Shown here: piece after piece, positions 28,134 through 38,047 of the stretch
How positions within the stretch are numbered: the first letter of the stretch is position 1
Layout: every line of letters starts with the position of its first letter
Origin: Acidobacteriota bacterium
GTDB lineage: Bacteria; Acidobacteriota; Terriglobia; Bryobacterales; Bryobacteraceae
DNA: 64,000 nt
NCBI GenBank assembly: GCA_016213775.1
Contig: JACQZR010000144.1
Location: 1-64,000 of the forward strand
Reading direction: 5' to 3'
The notes under the pieces: generated by a model
Seen by the model: only the letters and a program-made list of their open reading frames with translations
Told to the model about the DNA's origin: nothing
Database searches by the model: none
Translations under genes and position numbers: made by a program

Positions 28134-29450
28134 ATGATCTGGCACGAGTTGTATCGAAATAAAGTGACCTCCGCTGAGCGGGCACTAGGGGTAGTCCGTT
28201 CAGGGAACACGGTATATATCCAGCCTGGATGCGCCACTCCGAAGCTGCTGGTGGAAGCGCTGCTGGAGCGGGCCAACACACTGAAGGATGTGGAAGTCAT
28301 CCACATGATGACGTTCGGGTCGGCGGATTATGTCCGGCCGGAGTTTGAAGGACGGTTCCGGGCCAATGCGTTGTTCATTGGCGGGAACGTACGGCATGCG
28401 ATAGGGGAAGGGCGCGCGGATTACACGCCCATCTTTCTCAGTGAGATAGAGGAGTTGTTCACGTCTGGGGTGAAGCCGCTGGACGTGGTTCTGTTGCAGG
28501 TTTCGCCGCCGGATGAGCATGGCTACCTGTCGTTAGGGGTGGGGATCGATTGCACGCTCAACGCCGCCCGATGCGCGCGGTATGTGATAGCGGAAGTAAA
28601 TGATCAGATGCCGCGCACGCACGGCGATGCATTCCTGCATGTCCGCGACCTGACTGCGTTGGTGGAGACGTCGCATCCGCTGCCGGAACTGTTGCCGGAA
28701 CCCTTTGATGAGACGCAGAGCCGGATCGCTTCGCGGGTGGCGAATTTGATTCCCGATGGGGCGGTGCTGCAGATGGGGGTCGGAGGGATTCCCAATGCGG
28801 TGATGGCATGTTTGGGGAATCACCGGGATTTGGGGCTGCACACGGAGATGTTTTCCGACGGCGTGATTCCGCTCATCGAGCACGGAGTCATGAACGGGCG
28901 GACGAAGACGCTGCATCCGGGGAAGCTGATCGCGGGGTTCGCGCTCGGCACCCGGAAGCTTTTCAGTTTTGTACACGATAATCCGCTCTTCGAATTCCAT
29001 CCAATTGCGTATACGAACGACCCGTTTGTGATCTCGCGCAATGACCGCATGGTGGCGATCAACTCGGCGATTGAAGTGGATCTCACCGGGCAGGTGTGCG
29101 CCGATTCGATCGGGACGAAGCCATATAGCGGGTTCGGCGGACAGGTGGATTTCATACGGGGAGCAGCGCGGTCAAAGGGGGGCAAGCCGATCATTGCTCT
29201 GCCGTCCACGGCGAAGAATGGAAGCATCTCGCGCATCGTCGCAACGCTCTCGCCGGGCGCGGGAGTGGTGACCTCGCGCGCCGATGTCCACTATGTAGTC
29301 ACCGAGTTCGGCGCAGCCTACCTGCACGGAAAGACACTCCGCCAGCGGGCAGAGGCGTTGATTGAAATCGCCGATCCGCGCTACCGGGGGGAACTGTACG
29401 ATTTTGCCTGCCAGGCGCACTACATCAATCCGGCGCCTGTTTGTAGCTAG
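28134..29450 (+). CDS. Acetyl-CoA hydrolase/4-hydroxybutyrate CoA-transferase family protein
   Basis: The enzyme moves CoA between carboxylic acids, or hydrolyses acyl-CoA, in the cytoplasm. The 438-residue product carries the family blocks [17 protein letters not shown], the [18 protein letters not shown] block, [26 protein letters not shown] (probable catalytic glutamate) and [20 protein letters not shown] chose the ATG at 28134, where the family-like sequence [10 protein letters not shown] begins; GGGAG lies about seven bases upstream. It heads an operon with a ferredoxin, a 2-oxoacid oxidoreductase and a branched-chain aminotransferase. The likely substrates are therefore branched-chain acyl-CoAs, exchanged with acetate or a similar acid. 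Substrate identity is inference. Confidence 0.88.
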   Translation: MIWHELYRNKVTSAERALGVVRSGNTVYIQPGCATPKLLVEALLERANTLKDVEVIHMMTFGSADYVRPEFEGRFRANALFIGGNVRHAIGEGRADYTPIFLSEIEELFTSGVKPLDVVLLQVSPPDEHGYLSLGVGIDCTLNAARCARYVIAEVNDQMPRTHGDAFLHVRDLTALVETSHPLPELLPEPFDETQSRIASRVANLIPDGAVLQMGVGGIPNAVMACLGNHRDLGLHTEMFSDGVIPLIEHGVMNGRTKTLHPGKLIAGFALGTRKLFSFVHDNPLFEFHPIAYTNDPFVISRNDRMVAINSAIEVDLTGQVCADSIGTKPYSGFGGQVDFIRGAARSKGGKPIIALPSTAKNGSISRIVATLSPGAGVVTSRADVHYVVTEFGAAYLHGKTLRQRAEALIEIADPRYRGELYDFACQAHYINPAPVCS

Positions 29451-29461
29451 AGGAACCAACA

Positions 29462-29689
29462 ATGAATCCCACATCGCGAGGCCATGTTGAACTCCGCGGC
29501 GAGCATTGCAAAGGCTGCGGGCTTTGTGTGGAAGCCTGTCCGCCCAAGGTCCTGCACCTGACGACGCAATTGAACCGCTCCGGCTATCATTCCGCCGCCT
29601 ATGCGGGCGAGCGGTGCACCGGATGCGGAATCTGTTTCTATGTCTGTCCGGAGCCGGGCGCAATCACGGTGCTGCGCCGGGCCGCATGA
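29462..29689 (+). CDS. 2x[4Fe-4S] ferredoxin subunit (delta) of 2-oxoacid oxidoreductase
   Basis: The 75-residue protein has two ferredoxin motifs: C16-C19-C22-C26 and C52-C55-C58-C62, each CxxCxxC followed by a spaced cysteine and proline. It matches the delta subunit of ketoacid:ferredoxin oxidoreductases and would pass electrons from the catalytic subunits to soluble ferredoxin. It starts 11 bases after the CoA-transferase, with AGAGGA upstream, and ends 12 bases before the alpha subunit. Confidence 0.92.
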   Translation: MNPTSRGHVELRGEHCKGCGLCVEACPPKVLHLTTQLNRSGYHSAAYAGERCTGCGICFYVCPEPGAITVLRRAA

Positions 29690-29701
29690 AGGTGACTTAC
29701 C

Positions 29702-30793
29702 ATGCCCAAGCAACTAATGAAAGGGAACGAGGCGCTGCTGAAAGGCGCCATCCTCGCCGGGTGCCGCGCTTTCTACGGTTATCCGATTACGCCGGCGAAT
29801 GAGATTTCGGAAGGTGCGGCGGCGTATATGCCGCGCGTGGGCGGGACGTTTTTGCAGGCCGAAAGCGAAGTAGCGGCGATCAACATGGTCTACGGCGCGG
29901 CGGCCTGCGGGGTACGGGCGATGACCGCATCGAGCGGGCCGGGAATCAGCCTGATGCAGGAAGGCATCAGTTACATGGCGGGGGCGGAACTGCCGTGCGT
30001 GATTGCGGACCTGACGCGCGGCGGGCCGGGGCTGGGCAACGTGAGTCCCGAGCAGAGCGACTACTTTCAAATCGTCAAGGGCGGTGGCCACGGCACTTAC
30101 CGCAACATCGTCGTGGCGCCCGATTCGGCGCAGGAAATGGCTGAGCTGACAATGCTGGCCTTCGATCTGGCTGACAAGTACCGCAATCCGGTGGTGGTGC
30201 TGGCGGACGGCAACATCGGGCAGATGATGGAGCCGGTGGAGTTCCACACCGAGGCGAGGCTGCCGGAGCCGCCGGAATGGGCGGTACGGGGGACACTGGC
30301 GACGCGGCGCAATGTGGCTACCTCGATCCAGCTTGTCGATGACGATCTGGAGCGGCATGTGATCCATCTTGAGGAGAAGTATCGCGCGGTGCAGCGGGCC
30401 GAGACACGGTGGGAGAACTACCGCACCGATGACGCCGATATCGTCCTTGTGGGGTATGGGATTGTGGCGCGGATTCTGCGTGCGGCGGTGGAGCGGTTGC
30501 GGCTGCGCGGGATTCGCGCGGGACTGCACCGCCCGATTACGTTATTCCCGTTTCCCGAGATGGAGATTCGACGGCTCAGCCGGAACGCGAAACTGTTTGT
30601 CGCGGTGGAGATGTCGCGCGGACAGATGGTGGAGGATGTGCGGCTGGCGCTCGAAGGACGCACTCCGGTGGAGTTTTTCGGACGCTGCGGCGGGAACACC
30701 CCGCAGACGGATGAAGTAGTGGATCACATTGTGCGGCTGCTGTCGCCGGTGCGGGCGAGCGGAGAGGAGGTGCACACATGGACGGCTATGTAG
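29702..30793 (+). CDS. vorB: 2-oxoisovalerate:ferredoxin oxidoreductase alpha subunit (VorB-like)
   Basis: The 363-residue subunit shows [64 protein letters not shown], and [16 protein letters not shown]. These are the signature blocks of the alpha subunit in the 2-oxoglutarate/2-oxoisovalerate:ferredoxin oxidoreductase family. With the delta, beta and gamma parts it oxidatively decarboxylates a 2-oxoacid to acyl-CoA, CO2 and reduced ferredoxin, or runs in reverse. The aminotransferase at the end of the operon supports branched-chain 2-oxoacids as substrates; 2-oxoglutarate (KorA) is the alternative. It overlaps the next gene by 16 bases. Confidence 0.85.
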   Translation: MPKQLMKGNEALLKGAILAGCRAFYGYPITPANEISEGAAAYMPRVGGTFLQAESEVAAINMVYGAAACGVRAMTASSGPGISLMQEGISYMAGAELPCVIADLTRGGPGLGNVSPEQSDYFQIVKGGGHGTYRNIVVAPDSAQEMAELTMLAFDLADKYRNPVVVLADGNIGQMMEPVEFHTEARLPEPPEWAVRGTLATRRNVATSIQLVDDDLERHVIHLEEKYRAVQRAETRWENYRTDDADIVLVGYGIVARILRAAVERLRLRGIRAGLHRPITLFPFPEMEIRRLSRNAKLFVAVEMSRGQMVEDVRLALEGRTPVEFFGRCGGNTPQTDEVVDHIVRLLSPVRASGEEVHTWTAM

Positions 30794-32193
30794 TGGCCCA
30801 TTCGCGGCCGAAGGCGTTCTTTCCGGTGTTTGAGCGCAAGCCGGGGGATCACGAGCACACGCACTATTGTCCGGGTTGCGGCCATGGCATCATCCATAAG
30901 CTGATCGCCAACGCGATTGATGAGTTGGGGATCCAGGACCGGTCGATTCTGGTGAGTCCGGTAGGGTGTTCCGTATTTGCGTATCACTACTTCGACACCG
31001 GTAACGTACAGGCGGCGCATGGCAGGGCGGCGGCGGTGGCGACGGCGGCGAAGCGCGCGTGCCCGGAGAGCATTGTGATCGGCTACCAGGGGGACGGCGA
31101 TCTGGCGGCGATCGGGACGGCGGAGATTGTGCACGCGGCGAATCGCGGCGAGCCGTTCACGGTGTTTTTCGTCAACAATGCGATTTATGGAATGACCGGC
31201 GGGCAGATGGCGCCGACAACGCCGCTGGAGACCCGCAGCACGACCACGCCTTACGGACGCAGCGTGGAGAACGACGGGTATCCGCTGCGGATCGCGGAAA
31301 TGCTGGCGACCCTTGATGCGCCGGTGTACATCGAACGAGTGGCGTTGGGGAACAACAAGCAGATCATGGCGGCGTCGCGGGCGGTGAAGCAGGCGATTGA
31401 GAATCAGGTGAAGGGGTTGGGGTTTTCGCTGGTGGAGATTCTGTCGCCGTGCCCGACGGTGTGGAAGCTGCCGCCGGTGGAAGCGCAGCGCCGCGTGCGC
31501 GAGGATCTGACGCGGGTGTTTCCTTTGGGTGTGTACCGCGATCGGACAAAAGAAGCGGAGCCAAGGCGGCCTCGGCCGGTTGCGCCGCCGTTGGAAAATG
31601 TTCCGGAGATCCTGGGGATTCGTGCGAAGAACGGCAATGGAAAGGCGCCCGCGCCGGCGCGTCCGATGGACTACCGCATTCGTGTCGGCGGATTCGGTGG
31701 ACAGGGCGTTCTGCTGCTGGGCGAGATACTGGCGGAGGCGGGTATGGATGCGGGGCTGGAGGTTTCGTGGCTGCCCAGCTACGGGCCGGAGATGCGGTCG
31801 GGGACGTCGAATTGCCATGTGCGGCTGTGCTCGGATGCAGTGGATTCCCCGGTGGTGTCGCGGCCGAATGTGGTGATGGCTTTGAATGAACCGTCCCTGC
31901 GGAAGTTTCTGCCGCTACTCGAGACCGGGGGAATGCTGTTCTACAACGGCAAGGAAGTACCGGCGGATTGCCGCCGTCCGGATGTGGATGTGGTGGCGGC
32001 GCCGTTTCAGGAGATGGCGCATGAACTGGGGGATGTGCGTGCGGGAAACATGATTCTGCTGGGGGCGTTTCTGGCGCACACGGGCGCAGTGGCGGTGGAA
32101 TCGGTGGTGGCGACCTTGCGCCGGATGGTGAAGGACGAAAATCTGTTCGAGTTGGATAGGAAAGCGTTGTACGCATATGCCCAAACACGATGA
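30778..32193 (+). CDS. Fused beta-gamma subunit of 2-oxoacid:ferredoxin oxidoreductase
   Basis: The 471-residue protein joins two subunits usually encoded separately. Residues 1 to about 255 are the TPP-binding beta subunit, with [30 protein letters not shown] and the TPP motif from GDGD (105-108) to NN (133-134). A Pro/Arg-rich linker (about 256-296) leads to the gamma subunit (about 298-471), with [39 protein letters not shown] and [13 protein letters not shown]. Fusion would fix the subunit ratio. The start overlaps the alpha subunit and the end overlaps the aminotransferase gene by 17 bases, so all three are translationally linked. Confidence 0.88.
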   Translation: MDGYVVAHSRPKAFFPVFERKPGDHEHTHYCPGCGHGIIHKLIANAIDELGIQDRSILVSPVGCSVFAYHYFDTGNVQAAHGRAAAVATAAKRACPESIVIGYQGDGDLAAIGTAEIVHAANRGEPFTVFFVNNAIYGMTGGQMAPTTPLETRSTTTPYGRSVENDGYPLRIAEMLATLDAPVYIERVALGNNKQIMAASRAVKQAIENQVKGLGFSLVEILSPCPTVWKLPPVEAQRRVREDLTRVFPLGVYRDRTKEAEPRRPRPVAPPLENVPEILGIRAKNGNGKAPAPARPMDYRIRVGGFGGQGVLLLGEILAEAGMDAGLEVSWLPSYGPEMRSGTSNCHVRLCSDAVDSPVVSRPNVVMALNEPSLRKFLPLLETGGMLFYNGKEVPADCRRPDVDVVAAPFQEMAHELGDVRAGNMILLGAFLAHTGAVAVESVVATLRRMVKDENLFELDRKALYAYAQTR

Positions 32194-33121
32194 CCCAATC
32201 ATATATTTCAACGGCCGCTATGTCCCTGTGAGCGAGGCCAAGGTCAGCATACTGACGCATGCGCTGCACTACGGAACGGGGGTGTTTGAAGGCATCCGGG
32301 GCTACGCGGCCAAAGAGCATAATGACCTGTTCCTGTTCCGGCCCGACGATCACTATCATCGCTGGAAGCAGAACTGCAGCCTGCTGCGGATGGGTCTGAC
32401 CCAAACGCCTGCGGAACTGACCGCGATCACCCTCGAGCTGATTCGCCGCAACGAGTTCGATTCGGACATTTATGTCCGACCGTTGTGCTACAAGTCCTCG
32501 CCTAGGATCGGGGTCCACGCGGATGACCAATTCGCCATAGCCATCATAGCCCTGCCCTTCGGCGTGTATCTGGAAAGCTCAGAGGGGGTGCATGCGGGAG
32601 TGGTCTCGTGGCGGCGCGTGGAGGACAACGCGATCCCCGCGCGGGGCAAGATCTGCGGTGCCTACGTCAACAGCGTGCTCGCCAGCGACGATGCCCGGCG
32701 GGCAGGATTCGACGAGGCGGTCTTCCTCAACGAAGCAGGGCACGTTGTGGAGGGCTCCAGCAGCAACATATTCATCGTTCGGAATCACAAGCTGTTGACG
32801 CCGCCCCCGAGCGACAACATCCTCGAAGGGATCACCCGGGAGACGGTGATGGAACTGGCGCGCAACGAACTCGGCCTCACCGTGGAGGAGCGGTCCATCG
32901 ACCGGTCTGAGCTGTACATCGCCGACGAGGCCTTCTTCACCGGCACGGCTGTTGAAGTGGCGCCGATCGTAAAAGTGGACTTTCATGTCCTCGGAGATGG
33001 CCACGTCGGCGAGATCAGCCGGTCACTGCGCCGGCTGTTTTATCAGGTGGCGCGAGGAGACATGCCGCGGTACTATCACTGGCTGACGTCGTCGGCGCAA
33101 CCGGTTGGGGTGCGGAAGTGA
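32177..33121 (+). CDS. ilvE: Branched-chain amino acid aminotransferase (class IV)
   Basis: The 314-residue PLP enzyme interconverts leucine, isoleucine or valine with their 2-oxoacids, using 2-oxoglutarate/glutamate. Visible family blocks are ALHYGTGVFEGIRGY, RPLCYKSSP, the PLP lysine K158 in GKICGAYVNSVLAS, DEAVFLNEAGHVVEGSSSNIFIV and DEAFFTGTAVEVAPI. It begins inside the fused oxidoreductase gene and ends the operon. In this setting it links amino acids to the ferredoxin-dependent 2-oxoacid reaction. The genomic context favours degradation or branched-acid assimilation rather than the ilv/leu biosynthetic cluster, none of which is nearby. Confidence 0.93.
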   Translation: MPKHDDPIIYFNGRYVPVSEAKVSILTHALHYGTGVFEGIRGYAAKEHNDLFLFRPDDHYHRWKQNCSLLRMGLTQTPAELTAITLELIRRNEFDSDIYVRPLCYKSSPRIGVHADDQFAIAIIALPFGVYLESSEGVHAGVVSWRRVEDNAIPARGKICGAYVNSVLASDDARRAGFDEAVFLNEAGHVVEGSSSNIFIVRNHKLLTPPPSDNILEGITRETVMELARNELGLTVEERSIDRSELYIADEAFFTGTAVEVAPIVKVDFHVLGDGHVGEISRSLRRLFYQVARGDMPRYYHWLTSSAQPVGVRK

Positions 33122-33145
33122 GGGGATTGGCGTCGGGAATCCGCT

Positions 33146-33160
33146 TACAATAGTGGAGGA
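33146..33160 (+). promoter_or_regulatory. Probable -10 box and RBS of the PAAR gene
   Basis: TACAAT at 33146-33151 is followed closely by GGAGGA at 33155-33160, six bases before the ATG. The leader would be very short. No matching -35 hexamer was found at normal spacing. Confidence 0.35.
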
Positions 33161-33166
33161 GATTCC

Positions 33167-33670
33167 ATGCCGCAAGGCCCAGCCGCGCGAATTCTTGATC
33201 CCGTGATGCACCCGTTGCCGCCGGTGTTGATGCCGGGTCCGGGGAGCCCGAACGTACTGATCGGTTTCCTGCCGGCATGGCGGGGCATTCCGCTGGCGGC
33301 GGTGGCGGCATTGACGGCAGCCAAGCAGGCCGCCGACACAGCGATCAAGGTCGCCGAAGCAGCCACTCTCGCGGCAGCCGGTACGCCCGGCGCACCCGCG
33401 GCCTACGCTGCCGAACAAGCCGCGAAGGCAACCGCCCTTGCGTCGATGAGCTCCGCCATATCCGCTGCCTCCGGCGGGGCCGATATTCATATGTGCACAA
33501 CCCCGGTGCCGGTGCCGCCGCATGGGCCCGGAGTGGTGATTGACGGGAGCCCGACGGTAATGATCAACAACCTGCCGGCGTGCCGGCTGGGCGACACGAT
33601 ACTGGAAGCGATCGGCCCGCCCAACAAGATCGTGAAGGGCGAATTCACGGTGATCATCGGCCAGGGATGA
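33167..33670 (+). CDS. PAAR-domain spike-tip protein
   Basis: PAAR proteins cap the VgrG spike of type VI secretion systems or related contractile injection systems. The 167-residue product has two glycine/proline-rich PAAR segments: residues 5-40 (ARILDPVMHPLPP, NVLIGFLPAWRG) and about 105-167 (DIHMCTTPVPVPPHGPGVV, VMINNLPACRLGDTI, GEFTVIIGQG). An alanine-rich helical insertion (about 42-100) separates them. This split layout is a known PAAR variant. No vgrG, hcp, tss or toxin gene is nearby, so it is an orphan. It has no C-terminal effector extension. Confidence 0.85.
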   Translation: MPQGPAARILDPVMHPLPPVLMPGPGSPNVLIGFLPAWRGIPLAAVAALTAAKQAADTAIKVAEAATLAAAGTPGAPAAYAAEQAAKATALASMSSAISAASGGADIHMCTTPVPVPPHGPGVVIDGSPTVMINNLPACRLGDTILEAIGPPNKIVKGEFTVIIGQG

Positions 33671-33708
33671 GGTAGTTTATCGGCCCGCGAATTGCTTGGT
33701 TGATTAGC

Positions 33709-35289
33709 GTGAAACCTATCCGCGAAATCGCCGAAACCCTCGGCGTCACTGAGGAGTACCTGCACTACTACGGCAAGTACACCGCGAAGCTGGATCTCGG
33801 GCTGTTGCAGGCAACCGCCTCGCGCCCGCCCGGCAAGTTGATTCTTGTGACCGCCGTCACCCCGACATCGCATGGGGAGGGCAAAACCGTCGTATCTATT
33901 GGCCTTGCGCAAGGCTTGGCCCGCACGGGCCGCAAAGCCGTCGTCACGCTGCGTGAGCCATCGCTCGGTCCGGTGTTCGGCATCAAAGGCGGGGCCACTG
34001 GCGGTGGCGCATCGCAAGTGATTCCGCCGCAGATGATCAATCTGCATTTCAATGGGGATTTTCACGCCGTGAGTTCCGCGCATAACCTGCTGGCTGCGCT
34101 GTTGGACGCGCACATTCATCACGGCAACGCGCTGGGCATCGATGTGGACAACATCTACTGGCCGCGCGCGCTCGACATGAACGACCGTGCGCTGCGGGAT
34201 GTGATCGTCGGGCTAGGTGGGAAGAACAACGGGGTGCCTCGCGAGACGGGGTTTGTGATTACGGCGGCGAGCGAGATCATGGCGATTCTGGCGCTGTCGA
34301 ACGGCCGCGAAGATTTGCGAAAACGGCTGGGGGAGATTGTGGTTGGGTTGAGCCTGGACGGGAAGCCGATTCGCGCGGCGGACCTGAATGCCACGGGCGC
34401 GATGATGGTGCTGCTGAACGAGGCGATCATGCCGAACCTGGTGCAGACGAGCGAGCATGTGCCGGCGTTTGTGCATGCGGGACCGTTTGCGAACATCGCG
34501 CATGGAACGAGCAGCGTGCTGTCGCAGCGGATGGGCCTGCAACTCGCCGACTGGGTAGTGAACGAGACGGGGTTCGCGGCCGATTTGGGCGCGGAGAAGT
34601 ACTTCGACCTCGTGATGCCCGCCTCGGGGCTGAAGCCTTCCGTGGTCGTGCTGATCGCGTCGCTGCGAGCCATTGAGGCGCAGGGCGGGTTTGCCAACAT
34701 CGACCGCCACTTGAGCAACCTGGCGCAGTTTGGCGTGCCGGTAGTGGTGGCGATCAACCGCTTTGCGGCCGATAGCGCGGAGCAGATTGCGGCGGTGAAG
34801 GGACATTGCCGGCAGTTGGGCGTGGAGGCGGTGGAGGCGGACGTGTTTGCGCGCGGCGGCGATGGCGGACGGGAGCTTGCGGATGCGGTTGTGGAGGCGG
34901 CATCGGGCGAGTCGCATGCCAAGGCGCTGTACAATCACGACCTGACGCTGGAGGCGAAAATTGAGCGGGTGGCGCGAGCGATTTATGGAGCGGCGGGCGT
35001 GTACTTTGAGTCGGGGACAAGGAAGAAGCTGCGGCAGTATGAAGGGATGGGATATGCCGGGCTTCCGGTGTGTATCGCGAAGACGCAGTCGTCGTTGAGT
35101 GATAATCCGAAGCTCATGGGTGCGCCGAGCGGGTTCACGATGACTGTGACGGATGTGCATCTGTCGGCGGGCGCGGGATTCATTGTCGTGATTGCAGGGA
35201 ACATGCTGCGGATGCCGGGATTGGGGAAGGCGCCGCAGGCGTTCCAGATGGATGTGACTGGGGAGGGGGAGATTGTCGGGTTGCAGTGA
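33709..35289 (+). CDS. fhs: Formate--tetrahydrofolate ligase
   Basis: Fhs makes 10-formyl-THF from formate, THF and ATP for one-carbon metabolism. I chose the GTG at 33709 because it gives the family N-terminus KPIREIAETLG; a TTG three codons earlier is possible. The 526-residue product has the P-loop TPTSHGEGKT at about residues 51-60, then LREPSLGPVFGIKGGATGGG, NLHFNGDFHAV, DMNDRALRDVIVGLGG and HAGPFANIAHG. The last 135 codons are duplicated in decayed form at 39101-39482. No folD or other folate gene is adjacent. The next intact housekeeping gene in ancestral order seems to be the S9 peptidase at 41325. Confidence 0.95.
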   Translation: MKPIREIAETLGVTEEYLHYYGKYTAKLDLGLLQATASRPPGKLILVTAVTPTSHGEGKTVVSIGLAQGLARTGRKAVVTLREPSLGPVFGIKGGATGGGASQVIPPQMINLHFNGDFHAVSSAHNLLAALLDAHIHHGNALGIDVDNIYWPRALDMNDRALRDVIVGLGGKNNGVPRETGFVITAASEIMAILALSNGREDLRKRLGEIVVGLSLDGKPIRAADLNATGAMMVLLNEAIMPNLVQTSEHVPAFVHAGPFANIAHGTSSVLSQRMGLQLADWVVNETGFAADLGAEKYFDLVMPASGLKPSVVVLIASLRAIEAQGGFANIDRHLSNLAQFGVPVVVAINRFAADSAEQIAAVKGHCRQLGVEAVEADVFARGGDGGRELADAVVEAASGESHAKALYNHDLTLEAKIERVARAIYGAAGVYFESGTRKKLRQYEGMGYAGLPVCIAKTQSSLSDNPKLMGAPSGFTMTVTDVHLSAGAGFIVVIAGNMLRMPGLGKAPQAFQMDVTGEGEIVGLQ

Positions 35290-35521
35290 TGGGCATCGTA
35301 ATTCACGTCGCGCTTCAACTTCCCACAACGGGACTTATCCGGGGCGCGTTCGATTCAAAAAGCAGAAGTACGTGTCGAGCGTCTCGTCCAAACGAACCCG
35401 TTTCAGACGAGACCGTTCGCTGTTGATCGCCGTTGATTCCTATACAATTCCTAACAGCGTCGATAAGCAGACACCCTATGCTATGGGAGAATGAACAAAA
35501 AAAGGCGCGAGACAATACTGA

Positions 35522-38047
35522 ATGACGAGAATTTCGGGTTCCCTTCGTCTTCGTCCCACGCGGATCGGCTTCCTCGTCGATCCAAACGACTTGGAGTCCC
35601 TGCGGAGGATTTTTCAGGTCTGCACGTGCTCCTGGGGTGGCGTGTTCAATCCGATCATTCCCGTGTGCAGCGTCATTCCGGATGCTTGGACCGATCCACT
35701 ATTTCAGGGGCCAAGCCCAGCGGAACTCGCGCAGGGATACCTTGAGTTTTTCGAGCCCGATGTCTACGTCGAGGCGCACTCCGGCCTAGCCGAGCAAATT
35801 GGCCTTGCCCGGACCGACCTTGATTTTGGTCGCCCGCGCATCATCCCGCTCGATTCGTACTTCACGGCCGATGGCCAGTACCCGTTTTCCATGCCGTTCG
35901 GCATGGAAACCTTCGATATTTACAAGGCCATGTATGACCGAGAGTTCAAGTTCTTCTCCCGGCACGAACATCGCGTGGCCCTCTTCGAGGCTGATCCGTC
36001 CGCATCGCCGTTTATCGAAGCGGTGTTCGGGGGGTTTCCGGTGGACGGGCCACTTCAGCCCTTGTCGCGCGCCTACGTAGACGCGTTCGATCCCATCAAG
36101 CTTGTCCCGAACGTGGAGAACTGGGTCAAGGTCATCAAGGAGGGGTTTCGGCTTCCGTTGGACTTCACGATGGAGAGCCTCAAACCAGATCAAAGCGGCT
36201 GGACCGAGCCGACACTTTTTGTCGCCGATCCCACTAGCCCCCTTGACCTCATCGATCTCTGGAATATGCAGCAGTTTCATGGGCAGATCCTTCCGGTCAA
36301 TCTTGCATGGCTCCAAGATGCCAAGGAGTTTCTGAACGAGTTCGTGCAGGAGAACCACCGACCTCTTCCGGGCAATCCTGACGGCATCATGATCCACACC
36401 ACGATCCAATTTGGCCGGTCGATTGTTTCGGGTGGCCACGAAAAGGCGCTGGAACGTGGAAGCGCCATCCTTACCGAAGCCGGTCTCAACAAACTGCCGA
36501 ACGCGCCTTTTTCGATGAAGCTTTGGTACGACCGAATTTGGAGGACCGACCGAGACGACTTTGTCCACCGCCCGCGGCGAACTCAGATTTCGGCAGCGAC
36601 AACCGATTTGGAACTCAATATTGACGACGAAGGTCCCGACCTGAGATGTCGTTTCACGACTTTGTCTCCCGAATTCGACAGCACGTACAGTGCACATGGG
36701 GAAGCGCGCTGGGTCAATGTCCTGAAACTGCGTAGTTATGGCGCAAACGACACACTTGCCTTGACCATGCCGTCGTCGTTCACCGATGAAAGCGCGCGCA
36801 GGCTGCGTCTCGGTGAACCAACCATCATTTCTCGCGAAGGGTTCGTGCTTCCTCAGAGTCACAAACATCACAGCGAATATTTTCGCCTTCTGACGGGACG
36901 GGACGCGGTGATCGACTGGCTGAAACAGCGAGGGATCGACGCCCAACCTTCTGATCCAGGCCGGATCGCCGAGCAGGTTCTTTCGTCACTAAACGGCTTC
37001 TGGGGCACGCATCTTCTTGCGGACCGTGACACGATCAAGCTGCTCGATCAGATGGCCAAAAGCGTCCGAAGGCACGCCGATGGAAAGGTTGAGGAGTTTC
37101 CGGATCGTTCCGTCGAGGTGAAGCGATGGCGGGATCTGGTTAACCGCCGCTCCGGCCCACCGCATGGATATAGACATGGTGTCAGCCTGGACGCGTTCAT
37201 AGAAGCCCATATATTGCGCCTCGGTTTGGTGCTGGCCTGCACGAATTGCCTCAAGAGAAACTGGTTTGGCATCGAGAATCTCAAGGAGGAGCTTACCTGC
37301 GAGCGCTGCTTGAAAACGTATGCGTTCCCGCAAGGCAGTTTGAATTTTCAACAAACCCCGTGGCAATACCGCGTCGTCGGGCCTTACAGTGTTCCAAATT
37401 TCGCGGAGGGCGCCTACAGCACCGTACTCGCTCTCACCGTGTTTGCCCGCCGATTGGCCGGCAATCACCCAAAGCTTACCTACGCGACCGGTCTGGACTT
37501 CAAGATCGGGAAAGATGTTCCCTTCGAGGTGGATTTCACCTTCTGGTACCAGCGCGGCAAAATGTCTGGTCGGGACGAGGAACCCGTCCTCGTGTTTGGA
37601 GAGGCCAAGAGCTTCGCAATACAGTCTTTCAAAGAGGATGACGTCGCGCGCATGCGGAAACTCGCGGATATTTTCCCTGGAGCATTCATGGTTTTTGCGA
37701 CGCTCAAGGATGAATTGAGCGCTACGGAAAAAACCGCGATCGGACAGTTCACGACTTGGGGGCGAGAGCGGTTGCCGGATGGTCGGCCCCGCACGCCGGT
37801 GATCGTTCTGACGGCTACCGAGCTGTTCTGTGGATGGCGTGTCAAAGAAGCGTGGAACGAGCTTGGGGGGCAGAGGGCGAAGTTCGTATCATCACCGGCC
37901 GTGCGTTTAGACAATCTCTGGACGCTCGCCAACCTAACTCAGCAGACCTATCTTGATTTGCCTGATCCGCACGTGCGTCTCCACGCTCCTGAAGCTGCTA
38001 CTGAAATGAAAGAGCCCGTTCAGGATCCTGGTGCCGCAGCCAACTAG
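35522..38047 (+). CDS. Large unknown protein with zinc ribbon and PD-(D/E)XK-like nuclease domain
   Basis: I do not recognise the 841-residue protein as a named family. The N-terminus reads RIGFLVDPNDLESLRRI, then an unusual VCTCSWGGVFNPIIPV block (33-48). A long middle region (50-560) has no motif I know. A CxxC...CxxC zinc ribbon follows (C573, C576, C593, C596). Then comes a region with D671 in FEVDFTFWY, E694 and K696 in LVFGEAKSF, and a helix (KEDDVARMRKLADIFPG), which fits the D-(E)xK core of PD-(D/E)XK nucleases. No signal peptide or membrane segment is seen. It stands alone between decayed duplicates of fhs and the S9 gene, next to an ATPase/DUF4276 pair. That context suggests a defence or mobile cargo gene. 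The RBS is weak; a TACAAT box lies upstream near 35450. Confidence 0.6.
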   Translation: MTRISGSLRLRPTRIGFLVDPNDLESLRRIFQVCTCSWGGVFNPIIPVCSVIPDAWTDPLFQGPSPAELAQGYLEFFEPDVYVEAHSGLAEQIGLARTDLDFGRPRIIPLDSYFTADGQYPFSMPFGMETFDIYKAMYDREFKFFSRHEHRVALFEADPSASPFIEAVFGGFPVDGPLQPLSRAYVDAFDPIKLVPNVENWVKVIKEGFRLPLDFTMESLKPDQSGWTEPTLFVADPTSPLDLIDLWNMQQFHGQILPVNLAWLQDAKEFLNEFVQENHRPLPGNPDGIMIHTTIQFGRSIVSGGHEKALERGSAILTEAGLNKLPNAPFSMKLWYDRIWRTDRDDFVHRPRRTQISAATTDLELNIDDEGPDLRCRFTTLSPEFDSTYSAHGEARWVNVLKLRSYGANDTLALTMPSSFTDESARRLRLGEPTIISREGFVLPQSHKHHSEYFRLLTGRDAVIDWLKQRGIDAQPSDPGRIAEQVLSSLNGFWGTHLLADRDTIKLLDQMAKSVRRHADGKVEEFPDRSVEVKRWRDLVNRRSGPPHGYRHGVSLDAFIEAHILRLGLVLACTNCLKRNWFGIENLKEELTCERCLKTYAFPQGSLNFQQTPWQYRVVGPYSVPNFAEGAYSTVLALTVFARRLAGNHPKLTYATGLDFKIGKDVPFEVDFTFWYQRGKMSGRDEEPVLVFGEAKSFAIQSFKEDDVARMRKLADIFPGAFMVFATLKDELSATEKTAIGQFTTWGRERLPDGRPRTPVIVLTATELFCGWRVKEAWNELGGQRAKFVSSPAVRLDNLWTLANLTQQTYLDLPDPHVRLHAPEAATEMKEPVQDPGAAAN

